Assembly: GCA_965222315.1 (NCBI GenBank)
Contig: OZ244951.1
Location: forward strand, 3,224,001-3,288,000
Direction of reading: 5' to 3'
From: JACKII01 sp965222315
GTDB lineage: Bacteria > Pseudomonadota > Alphaproteobacteria > Bin95
DNA length: 64,000 nt
The notes beneath the pieces were generated by a model. It made no database searches. It was not told the DNA's origin and saw nothing but the letters and a program-made list of their open reading frames with translations. The stretch's first letter is position 1. Every line of letters starts with the position of its first letter. The position numbers and the translations under genes are program-made. Of the stretch, positions 52,640 through 59,999 are shown in pieces.

Positions 52640-53845
52640 ATGCCAGACACGATGCTTACAAGCGATACTGATGAAGCCCAGATCACCATGCCGGTCGGCG
52701 AGACCTATCCGGAGATCCGGGAAGCCGTCCGCAAGCTCTGCGAGAAATATCCGGGTACCTACTGGCAGGAAAAGGACCGCGACCGGACCTATCCGACCGA
52801 ATTCGTCAACGAACTGACCGAGTCCGGCTTCCTGGCCGTGTTGATCCCGGAAGAATATGGCGGCGCGGGCCTGCCGATCTCCGCGGGATCGGCCATCCTG
52901 GAGGAAATCAACCGGTCGGGCTGCAACGCCGGCGCGTGCCATGCCCAGATGTACATCATGGGCACCGTCCTCCGGCACGGCTCCGAGGAGCAGAAAAAGC
53001 AATACCTGCCGAAAATCGCGACCGGCGAGTTGCGTCTCCAGGCGTTCGGCGTGACAGAGCCCACCAGCGGCACCGACACGCTCGCCCTGCGCACGACGGC
53101 GGTGAAAGAAGGCGACGAGTATGTGGTCAATGGCCAGAAGGTCTGGACCAGCCGGGCCGAACATTCGGACCTGATGCTGCTGCTCGCCCGCACGACGCCG
53201 CGCGATCAGGTCGCGAAGCGTACCGACGGCCTGTCGGTGTTTCTGGTGGACATGCGCACGGTGCTGGGCAACGGCCTGACCATCCAGCCGATCCGCGCCA
53301 TGGTGAACCACAACACGACCGAGTTGTTCTTTGACAATATGCGCATTCCGGCGGACAGCCTGATTGGCGAGGAAGGCCGCGGTTTCCGCTACATCCTGGA
53401 CGGCATGAATGCGGAGCGCATTCTGGTGGCATCCGACGCCCTCGGCGATGCCAAATGGTTCATCGAAACTGCAACCGCCTATGCCAAAGACCGCGTTGTC
53501 TTCGGCCGGCCCATCGGCCAGAACCAGGGCGTCCAGTTCCCGATTGCGGAGGTCTGGGCACAAACCCAGGCCGCCGAACTCATGACACGGAAGGCAGCCG
53601 CCCTGTTCGAAGCGGGCGAGCCTTGCGGTGCGGAGGCCAACACCGCCAAATACCTGGCGGCGGAGGCATCGTGGAAGGGTGCGGACGTCTGCATGCAGAC
53701 CTTCGGCGGCTTCGGCTATGCGGAGGAATACAATGTGGAGCGCAAGTTCCGCGAAGCCCGCCTCTACCGCACCGCCCCCATCAGCTCCAACCTGATCCTC
53801 TCGTTCATTGCAGAGCATGTGCTGGGTATGCCGCGGTCTTTTTAA
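52640..53845 (+). CDS. acyl-CoA dehydrogenase
   Basis: 401 residues, chosen to start at 52640 because GGAG lies 6 bases before it; an ATG at 52628 is also in frame. Family motifs are intact: Gly-Gly-Ala-Gly-Leu-Pro, Gln-Ala-Phe-Gly-Val-Thr-Glu-Pro-Thr-Ser-Gly-Thr-Asp (flavin contact) and Ser-Arg-Ala-Glu-His. The C-terminal Gln-Thr-Phe-Gly-Gly-Phe-Gly-Tyr-Ala-Glu-Glu-Tyr-Asn precedes the region of the catalytic base. It oxidises an acyl-CoA to its enoyl-CoA, passing electrons to ETF. The neighbouring CoA-transferases suggest a role after CoA activation of an acid. Chain specificity unknown. Confidence 0.94.
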   Translation: MPDTMLTSDTDEAQITMPVGETYPEIREAVRKLCEKYPGTYWQEKDRDRTYPTEFVNELTESGFLAVLIPEEYGGAGLPISAGSAILEEINRSGCNAGACHAQMYIMGTVLRHGSEEQKKQYLPKIATGELRLQAFGVTEPTSGTDTLALRTTAVKEGDEYVVNGQKVWTSRAEHSDLMLLLARTTPRDQVAKRTDGLSVFLVDMRTVLGNGLTIQPIRAMVNHNTTELFFDNMRIPADSLIGEEGRGFRYILDGMNAERILVASDALGDAKWFIETATAYAKDRVVFGRPIGQNQGVQFPIAEVWAQTQAAELMTRKAAALFEAGEPCGAEANTAKYLAAEASWKGADVCMQTFGGFGYAEEYNVERKFREARLYRTAPISSNLILSFIAEHVLGMPRSF

Positions 53846-53944
53846 ACCGCGCCCCTGTCCCAGCTGCCTGCCCGGCCTCGCGCCGGGCGGAACGCCGGGA
53901 TATCCCTCCCACACCCCCACCGGCGCCAGTTTCGCACCGGGGCA

Positions 53945-54967
53945 CTACGGCGCCCGTACCAGCTTCGTCTGAATGCGCGACCCGCCTGCCCAGAGCGGCA
54001 GATAGGTCATCTTCACCCCGGCGCCGCCGGTTTCGACGGGGATAATGTCGTCCGGGCTGGCCGCGAGGGGCGCCTCGGCCGCGATGTTCACGAGGCCGGG
54101 CAAATCAACGGCCCGCGCTTCAAACAGAAATGCCTGAATCTCGGCAAGGCCCCAGCCGCGCTTTGACAGCGTCTCCATGATTTCCGGCGGTAAAAGCACG
54201 GCCTGCTGCCCCGGCTCCCGCACCCGCCCGGCACTGGCGGCCGCGCCCGCCGCCAACATGGCGGCAGCGACCGGCGCCAGGATCGTCTCGCCCGTGTCGC
54301 GATTGTCGAGCGGCAGCACCTCCATCGTGCCGGAGACGCCCAGCACCGTCACCGCGCTCGCGTCCCCAGCCAAGCCGCGCCGCTCCGCCAGCGAAGGTAA
54401 CCGCCGCTCCACCCCCTCCGCGAAGCAGAAGCCATATTTGCCCGGCTGGCCCATGGTCGCCATGTCGCCGGTGTTTTCGACCGCCCCGCCGATGATTCGC
54501 GTCACCAGCGCCAGGGCCCGCCCGATGCAGGCATTCGCCCGGTTGCCGGGCCCTAAGCAGTTGGTTCCGGCGTTCATGCCAAGCTCTTCAGCAACCGGCC
54601 CATGCACCATCACGGCCACCGCCGGCGTCCCTGTTGTCGTCAGCAGTCCCAGCAGGTTGAATTCGTCGGCCAGGCATGCCTCCGCTGCCGTCAGCACCAC
54701 CGGCAGTTCCGCCGGCACACACCCCGCCAGGACACAGCAATAGGCCACCGCCGCGGGCGTCAGGTCGCCAAACATCGGCGGCATCATGCCGAAGGAACGC
54801 TCCGGCTCCGCCACCCCCGCCAGCATCGCCGCCAACAGCGGGTCGGTGGGCGGAACCAGCGGCAAACCATCGGCATAGCCCAACGCCGCCAATACCGCCT
54901 GGGCCTCCCGCCAATCCGCGCCTTCCCGGAAGACCGGCAGCGGCTCGTCGCGCGCGATGATGTTCAC
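53945..54967 (-). CDS. UGSC-associated protein B (DGLP-type, uncharacterised)
   Basis: 340 residues from a GTG at 54967; the extra 43 residues of a longer reading frame (to 55096) overlap the upstream gene and are basic and low-complexity. The N-terminal motif Tyr-Ala-Asp-Gly-Leu-Pro-Leu-Val-Pro-Pro-Thr is followed by Val-Leu-Ala-Gly-Cys-Val-Pro-Ala-Glu. The central block is Met-Asn-Ala-Gly-Thr-Asn-Cys-Leu-Gly-Pro-Gly-Asn-Arg-Ala-Asn-Ala-Cys-Ile-Gly-Arg. It is a paralogue of the next upstream gene (54975-56030), 7 bases away. Function unknown; a Cys-containing enzyme is plausible. No signal peptide. Confidence 0.8.
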   Translation of the reverse strand: MNIIARDEPLPVFREGADWREAQAVLAALGYADGLPLVPPTDPLLAAMLAGVAEPERSFGMMPPMFGDLTPAAVAYCCVLAGCVPAELPVVLTAAEACLADEFNLLGLLTTTGTPAVAVMVHGPVAEELGMNAGTNCLGPGNRANACIGRALALVTRIIGGAVENTGDMATMGQPGKYGFCFAEGVERRLPSLAERRGLAGDASAVTVLGVSGTMEVLPLDNRDTGETILAPVAAAMLAAGAAASAGRVREPGQQAVLLPPEIMETLSKRGWGLAEIQAFLFEARAVDLPGLVNIAAEAPLAASPDDIIPVETGGAGVKMTYLPLWAGGSRIQTKLVRAP

Positions 54968-54974
54968 CCGCAAA

Positions 54975-56030
54975 TCACCGCTTGAATAGCCGGACTGAGC
55001 AGGCCTCGGTAAAGCCAAAGGTGGGGATAAAAGCGGAATGCTTGCCTGGGCCGCCGGCAACGACGATCTGAATAGCCTCCGGCGACGGCGCGACATAGTA
55101 GAGGTCGTTCACCGGCTGCACTTCGCGCTCTTCATAGTTCTGGCGATTTTCCGCCGACACGCGCGATACATGTACGGTCGCTGTCTCGTAAAGCTTCTGC
55201 TGGACCGCCTCGAGGCTCCAGCCGTCACGCTTCAACGTCGCCGCGTGCTCCGGACCGAAAGCGACCATAAAGGGCGCCCGGCCATAAATATTGTTGGAGC
55301 CGGTCTGGGAGATCGTACCCGCCACCGTCGCCAGAATGCCTGTGCCCGTCGTGCTGCCATGGTCGTTGATGTTATGTGGTGGCTCGGCCGGCAGCGCCGT
55401 TACCACGCTGTCACCGGCACCGAAGCCGCGTCGCACGTGGTAGGGCGCCCAGGGACTCTCCTCCTCGTTCTCGCCGAAGCAGAACGTGTATTTCGCAGGC
55501 GAACCCTGCGTGGCGCGGTCCATCGTGCCCGGCTTGCCGCCACCGACATTCATCAGCGTCAGCATCAGCGCCCGGCCGATGCTCGCATTGGCGCGCGTCC
55601 CCTGCCCGAAGCAGGAACTGCCGCAATTCACGCCGATCTCCTGCCGCACCGGTCCGTTCAGCATCAGCATCGGCGCGCAGGGATGAGTCGTCGCGAGCGT
55701 GCCGTGCAGATTGTACTCCGGCATCAACACGGCCCGCACCGCCGCCACTACCGCCGGGAAATATTCCGGCCGGCAGCCGGCCATCACCGCGTTCGCAGCA
55801 ATGGCCGGCAGGGTCGGCAGCACCTGCCGGGGGGACATGGGCAGAAAGGGCTCGTTGTCGCCCCGGCAGGTCTCGACGAAGGCTGCTACCTTCTCCTCCA
55901 CCGGCGGGTAGAGGGGCATGCCATCGCTCCAGCCATGTTCGATGGCGAAGTCGTTGAAGGCCTCCATATCCATCTCGCCCAGTTCCAGGCGTTCCTGTTC
56001 GGCGAGGTCCTGTTCAGCGATACCGCTCAT
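54975..56030 (-). CDS. UGSC-associated protein A (DGMP-type, uncharacterised)
   Basis: 351 residues. The motif Trp-Ser-Asp-Gly-Met-Pro-Leu-Tyr-Pro-Pro near residue 34 aligns with the DGLP motif of its neighbour. Val-Met-Ala-Gly-Cys-Arg-Pro-Glu-Tyr-Phe-Pro follows, then Val-Asn-Cys-Gly-Ser-Ser-Cys-Phe-Gly-Gln-Gly-Thr-Arg-Ala-Asn-Ala-Ser-Ile-Gly-Arg. The Cys-Gly-Ser-Ser-Cys stretch recalls a redox or metal site. Phe-Cys-Phe-Gly-Glu-Asn-Glu-Glu-Glu-Ser-Pro-Trp is also conserved in type. AAGGGTGA precedes the ATG. It follows the UGSC gene after 181 bases that contain a repeat pair. I recall similar proteins beside UGSC genes, but cannot check. Confidence 0.82.
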   Translation of the reverse strand: MSGIAEQDLAEQERLELGEMDMEAFNDFAIEHGWSDGMPLYPPVEEKVAAFVETCRGDNEPFLPMSPRQVLPTLPAIAANAVMAGCRPEYFPAVVAAVRAVLMPEYNLHGTLATTHPCAPMLMLNGPVRQEIGVNCGSSCFGQGTRANASIGRALMLTLMNVGGGKPGTMDRATQGSPAKYTFCFGENEEESPWAPYHVRRGFGAGDSVVTALPAEPPHNINDHGSTTGTGILATVAGTISQTGSNNIYGRAPFMVAFGPEHAATLKRDGWSLEAVQQKLYETATVHVSRVSAENRQNYEEREVQPVNDLYYVAPSPEAIQIVVAGGPGKHSAFIPTFGFTEACSVRLFKR

Positions 56031-56088
56031 CCACTTTTCACCCTTGGTTCGTAATGGTTGCCCCTCACGCTATGCCGCTAGATTGAGC

Positions 56089-56190
56089 CCCTTCACCTCG
56101 AGTAGCCCCGGATCGCAGTCCGGAGCGTATCGAGAGGCCAGTGCCTGTATCCCTCGATACGCCGGCTGCGCCGGCACTCGGGATGAAGGG
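56089..56190. repeat. dispersed palindromic repeat pair, copy 3
   Basis: First unit CGAGTAGCCCCGGATCGCAG... GCGTATCGAGAGGC (56099-56139), second unit CCCTCGATACGCCGGCTGCG... CACTCGGGATGAAGGG (56151-56190). They have the same termini as the copies at 46589 and 47851 but in the opposite order. It lies between the UGSC gene and its partner gene. Confidence 0.65.
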
Positions 56191-56211
56191 AACAGCGAGG
56201 CGCAAACAGGC

Positions 56212-56736
56212 TCAGGCCGCGACCGCCTGCTTTAGTTCGCCGAACGCCGTTTCGATCCGCTCCCGCAGCTCTTCTTCATTCAAGCCCCCCACCGGGTGCT
56301 TGACGAGCAACAGCTTCGGATCGGCTTTCCGCGCCCGCGCCTGCGCTTTCACCAGCGGCAGGAACGTCTCGGTCACGACGATAAAGGTTTCAACACCTTG
56401 GGCTTCCAGGGTCGTACTGTCATGGAAACTCCACGACGAGCACGACCCTCAATCGGCCAAGGCGAGGATCGCGCCTTTATAGTTCTTGGCGATATGCTCA
56501 ACCAGGTCGTCGGGCAGCGGTTTCGCGGCACCGTTCTTGTAGAAATAGTCGACATTGTCGACCGGCCGGAACCCGCCCATCAGCGCCCGCACGCCTTCCA
56601 GCAGCGCCTGCGCGTTTGCCTTGGAGTTCGAGATGATGGCGATAGGATCACGGGACCAATCGGTCGCCGCCGCCGACGCCTTCGCCGCGTGCGCCGTCTC
56701 CGGCTGCAAGCCAAATGATGGATTGACGATCTTCAA
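56212..56736 (-). CDS. UGSC-family selenoprotein (in-frame TGA = Sec96)
   Basis: 174 residues if TGA at 56451-56449 is read as selenocysteine. The start is a TTG at 56736 with AAGGAGG 7 bases upstream. Residues 92-100 read Leu-Ala-Leu-Ala-Asp-Sec... more exactly Ala94-Asp95-Sec96-Gly97-Ser98-Cys99, the UGSC motif for which the family is named. It is followed by Ser-Ser-Trp-Ser-Phe-His-Asp and Leu-Glu-Ala-Gln-Gly-Val. The frame stays open for 78 residues to a TGA at 56214-56212, with family-like content (Pro-Leu-Val-Lys-Ala, His-Pro-Val-Gly-Gly-Leu-Asn-Glu-Glu-Glu). A hairpin directly after the TGA supports recoding. Cytosolic, biochemical function unknown in the family. Standard gene calling stops at Asp95. 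Confidence 0.88.
56409..56448 (-). promoter_or_regulatory. SECIS-like hairpin directly after the UGA
   Basis: Starting at the base after TGA, the 40-base RNA folds as a 7-bp outer stem GGGUCGU/ACGACCC, a 4/3 internal loop, a 7-bp inner stem GUCGUGG/CCAUGAC with one G-U pair, and a 5-base loop AGUUU. The loop begins 19 bases after the UGA, within the range of bacterial SECIS elements. The outer and inner stems are nearly perfect inside coding sequence. Confidence 0.82.
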
Positions 56737-56743
56737 GGATAGG

Positions 56744-56750
56744 CCTCCTT
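56744..56750 (-). promoter_or_regulatory. ribosome binding site that fixes the UGSC start
   Basis: AAGGAGG on the minus strand is 7 bases before TTG 56736. It decides for the TTG over in-frame GTG 56754, which lies upstream of this site. Confidence 0.6.
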
Positions 56751-56859
56751 TCACGCCATTGCATTCGATGAGAATGGCAGAGGACAAAGTCTAGTCTGCC
56801 GCCGATCCAGCGGTCAATCGCACCGGCCGCCAGCGGGCGCCAGCGGGCGAAGCCCCTTA

Positions 56860-59718
56860 TCAGAATAGAAAGTCGGCGGCATGCAAGTCTGCGGCATTCA
56901 CCTGGACAAGCCGTACCGTATTCCCCGCCAGATCATCGACGACGGCGTCACCTCCCTGTTGGCTAAGATGGTGAGCCGCCAGGTCGGCGAAATCGGCAAT
57001 CGCGGACACCGCGGACAGGTCAAGACGCTCCAGATCGTTGAGCGCTTCGAAACCGATAACGATGTCCTGGCCATGGCCATCCGCAAAGACAAACCGGTCA
57101 TTGCCGCCCTGCCCGATCAATACGTCGTTGCCTGCCCGGCCCAGGATAACGTCATCGCCATTGCCGCCCCAAATGGTATTGCCGCCATTGGTCCCCCGCA
57201 GGTCGTCGGCGTGGTTCGAACCTTGCAGATGCTCGATGGAAACATAGACATCTCCCGCCGCCTCGCCGGTGTTCTGCCCGGCGTGGAGCAGGTCTGCGGT
57301 GACGCTTGACGGCGCCGTCCAATAGGCCGCCCGGTCGCCGCCGGGACCGCCATCCAGCTGGTCCGCTCCCTGGTAGCCCACCAATATGTCATTGCCATCC
57401 TGGCCAAAGAGCGTGTCATCGCCGCCGCGGGCATGGATGGTGTCATTACCACCCCCGCCCCAAATGATGTTGGCGTCACTATCGCCGCGCAGACTATCAT
57501 TGTGGCTGGAGCCTTGCAGGTTTTCGATCGAGACATAGGAATCCCCCGCCGCATCGCCGGCATTTGCCGCCTCATAAAGCAAGTCGGCGATCACACCACC
57601 CTGGGCTGTCCAGTAGGCAGCCCGGTCCATGCCCGCACCGCCGTCCAGCAGGTCCGCTCCCTGATAGCCCAGCAGGACATCGTCGCCACCCTGGCCAAGG
57701 AGCGTGTCATCTCCACCGCGGGCATGGATCGTGTCGTTGCCGTTCCCACCCCAGATAACATTGGCGCCGCCGTCGCCGCGCAGGTTGTCTTTCTGGTTCG
57801 AGCCCTGAAGATTCTCAATTGAAATGTACACATCACCTGCCGCATCGCCGGTATTGGCGCCGGCATATTGCAGATCAGCAGTTAGACTGTTGGCAGCGGA
57901 CCAATAAGCGGCGCGGTCAATTCCCGAGCCGCCGTTCAGCAGGTCTGCCCCCTGATAACCCAGCAGGACATCGTCGCCACCCTGGCCAAGGAGCGTGTCA
58001 TCTCCACCGCGGGCATGAATCGTGTCATTGCCGTTCCCGGCCCAGATAACATTGGCGCCGCCGTCGCCGCGCAGGCTGTCTTTGTGGCTGGAGCCTTGCA
58101 GGTTCTCTATCGCGGCATAGGCATCCCCCGCCGCATCGCCGGTATTGGCGCCGCTATATTGCAGGTCGGCGATCAGCCCGCCGGCCGCGGTCCAGTATGC
58201 CGCCCGATCCGTTCCGGCGCCGCCATCCAGCAGGTCCGCCCCCTGATAGCCAAGCAGCAGGTCATCGCCGTCCCCGCCGCTCAGCGCATCATCGCCAGCC
58301 CGCCCGTGCAGCCTGTCGTTGCCGCCGCTGCCCGACAGCGTGTTATCCGCGGCGTCCCCCCGCAGGTCGTCGCCATAATCGGTGCCGGCCAGCCCCTCGA
58401 TGGAGACATAGGTGTCCCCGGCGGCATCGCCGGTGTTGGCGCCGGTGTAGGCCAGGTCGGCGACAGCGCCGCCATACATGGTCTCGTAGGTGACGGTGTC
58501 CAGCCCATTGCCGCCGTCAAACGCATCTGCCTCCTCGCCGCCGAAAAACAGATCGTCGCCGCCGATGCCGGAAAGGTCGTTCGACTGATACCAAACGCCG
58601 ATCAATGTATCGGCATGCTCACTGCCTTCGAGCTTTTCGATCCCATGGTAAACATCGCCGCCGGCATCTCCGGCTCCAACGCCGTTCCAATTCAGGTCCG
58701 CGGTCACGCCAGCAGCGGCATCGCGGTAGCTCGCAACCGACAATTCGTTCCAACTGTACAACTCATCGGCACCCGGGCCTCCGACCAGAATATTTGCGCC
58801 GTAATAGCCAAACAGAACGTCATCGCCCGGCCCGCCGAACAACAGGTCGTCACCCTCCTCCGCGCTGAGTTCATCGTCATCGGGTCCGCCGGACAACACG
58901 TCGTCCCCGTCGCCCCCTAACAGCTTGTCGTTGCCTTCCTCTCCATTGAGAATGTCGTCGCCGAGGTGCCCGCCAACCACATCGTCACCCGCGCCGGCCG
59001 ATATCTCATCGTCGCCAAAGACACCGTGAATTTCACTCGCCGCATCGCCCCATGCCTGTATCAACACAGATGATCCGGCGTCATACGACCACGCTTCCAA
59101 AGTCCCCGCGGCAGGCGACGTATCGCCGTACAGGAACTGCAACGCGTCGATATCGAATGGCCCGATGTTCCCAGTGGAATGCCCGGTATAGGACATGACG
59201 GTCTTGGTCTTGTTGTCCAAGTTGGCCGGAAGGATCGGGTCATCGTCGAAAGGATGCTTCAGGCCGAGGGCATGCCCCAATTCATGAAGCATAAGGTGAA
59301 CCGAGTGACTGCGGTTTGTATTGATAAAAACGTCACCGCCAACCTCCGAGTACCACGACCATGTCTCGCCGATTTCAAGACTGGGATGGTACGCAAAACC
59401 AGCATTCGTTGCATGCGGCGGATCGAAATTGAAATTGTAGTTGGCGATATTGATATCGCCTTCACCCGGGTCGACCTCCACAAAAACGACGCCGGCATTC
59501 GCCTCCACCTGCGCAATCGCATTCTCCATTTGCGCGCGGTCGCTCTGAGAAAAGGCCTGCAATGATTGGAGGAATTGGTGGGTGTAGCTCTGATCGTACT
59601 GATACGCTGGCGCTTCCACCGAGTAGGAATAGGTGACAATGCGAGGCGTACCGTCCGCACGGTCATTCCAACTGCGGTCCCATAACAACGCGGTATAGTC
59701 GTGGACAATTTCCACCAT
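56860..59718 (-). CDS. serralysin-like metalloprotease with RTX repeats
   Basis: 952 residues from the ATG at 59718, which has GGAGG 9 to 10 bases upstream; the frame is open to 59907, but that part lacks family character. The zinc site His145-Glu-Leu-Gly-His-Ala-Leu-Gly-Leu-Lys-His155 and the Met-turn Met175-Ser-Tyr identify a metzincin of the serralysin group. Residues about 250-900 are RTX nonapeptides arranged in repeat modules. Five modules of about 97 residues each share the Ile-Glu-Asn-Leu-Gln-Gly-Ser and Asp-Arg-Ala-Ala-Tyr-Trp cores. No N-terminal signal; secretion by a type I system is expected, but none is encoded here. Likely an extracellular protease. Confidence 0.92.
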   Translation of the reverse strand: MVEIVHDYTALLWDRSWNDRADGTPRIVTYSYSVEAPAYQYDQSYTHQFLQSLQAFSQSDRAQMENAIAQVEANAGVVFVEVDPGEGDINIANYNFNFDPPHATNAGFAYHPSLEIGETWSWYSEVGGDVFINTNRSHSVHLMLHELGHALGLKHPFDDDPILPANLDNKTKTVMSYTGHSTGNIGPFDIDALQFLYGDTSPAAGTLEAWSYDAGSSVLIQAWGDAASEIHGVFGDDEISAGAGDDVVGGHLGDDILNGEEGNDKLLGGDGDDVLSGGPDDDELSAEEGDDLLFGGPGDDVLFGYYGANILVGGPGADELYSWNELSVASYRDAAAGVTADLNWNGVGAGDAGGDVYHGIEKLEGSEHADTLIGVWYQSNDLSGIGGDDLFFGGEEADAFDGGNGLDTVTYETMYGGAVADLAYTGANTGDAAGDTYVSIEGLAGTDYGDDLRGDAADNTLSGSGGNDRLHGRAGDDALSGGDGDDLLLGYQGADLLDGGAGTDRAAYWTAAGGLIADLQYSGANTGDAAGDAYAAIENLQGSSHKDSLRGDGGANVIWAGNGNDTIHARGGDDTLLGQGGDDVLLGYQGADLLNGGSGIDRAAYWSAANSLTADLQYAGANTGDAAGDVYISIENLQGSNQKDNLRGDGGANVIWGGNGNDTIHARGGDDTLLGQGGDDVLLGYQGADLLDGGAGMDRAAYWTAQGGVIADLLYEAANAGDAAGDSYVSIENLQGSSHNDSLRGDSDANIIWGGGGNDTIHARGGDDTLFGQDGNDILVGYQGADQLDGGPGGDRAAYWTAPSSVTADLLHAGQNTGEAAGDVYVSIEHLQGSNHADDLRGTNGGNTIWGGNGDDVILGRAGNDVLIGQGGNDRFVFADGHGQDIVIGFEALNDLERLDLSAVSAIADFADLAAHHLSQQGGDAVVDDLAGNTVRLVQVNAADLHAADFLF
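57050..58470 (-). repeat. five 291-bp tandem coding modules in the RTX protease
   Basis: The protease gene contains five consecutive modules of about 97 codons. The third and fourth copies are nearly identical in DNA over stretches such as that around 57650-57740 and 57950-58030. The repeats encode RTX nonapeptides plus a spacer with Asn-Leu-Gln-Gly-Ser. Recent duplication or gene conversion is implied. Confidence 0.75.
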
Positions 59719-59999
59719 GGTTCCGTCGCCTCCAAAACAGCATACGACGATATCGCCCGGGTCGTGCAGGCACAATGTCTTTCCAAGACTGCAACCTATG
59801 CTGCGCTTTACCTGACGATGGGAATACGACCGTCCTGGTTTCCGGCATCCTAACGGTTCGATCAGACCACTAGCATCAGCGCCATAGCCGTAGCGGCGCT
59901 TTCTCAAACGGGATTGTTGCTCCCCACGCTGGTCAAGTCCCGATTGCCCGCGTAGGCTTACGACTAAAGACGATCACTTACCGAGGAACGCCCCACGTC
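59719..59999. promoter_or_regulatory. divergent promoter region, protease / acyl-CoA synthetase
   Basis: 281 bases between divergent genes, so promoters for both are expected. GAGGA at about 59980 lies upstream of the synthetase ATG. I see no riboswitch, tRNA or further gene. Confidence 0.35.

Noticed and set aside
57050..58470. CRISPR-like array
   Set aside because: The regular repeats are 291 bp long, coding, and encode RTX nonapeptides of a protease.
59719..59907. N-terminal extension of the RTX protease
   Set aside because: No family similarity and no ribosome binding site; GGAGG precedes the ATG at 59718.
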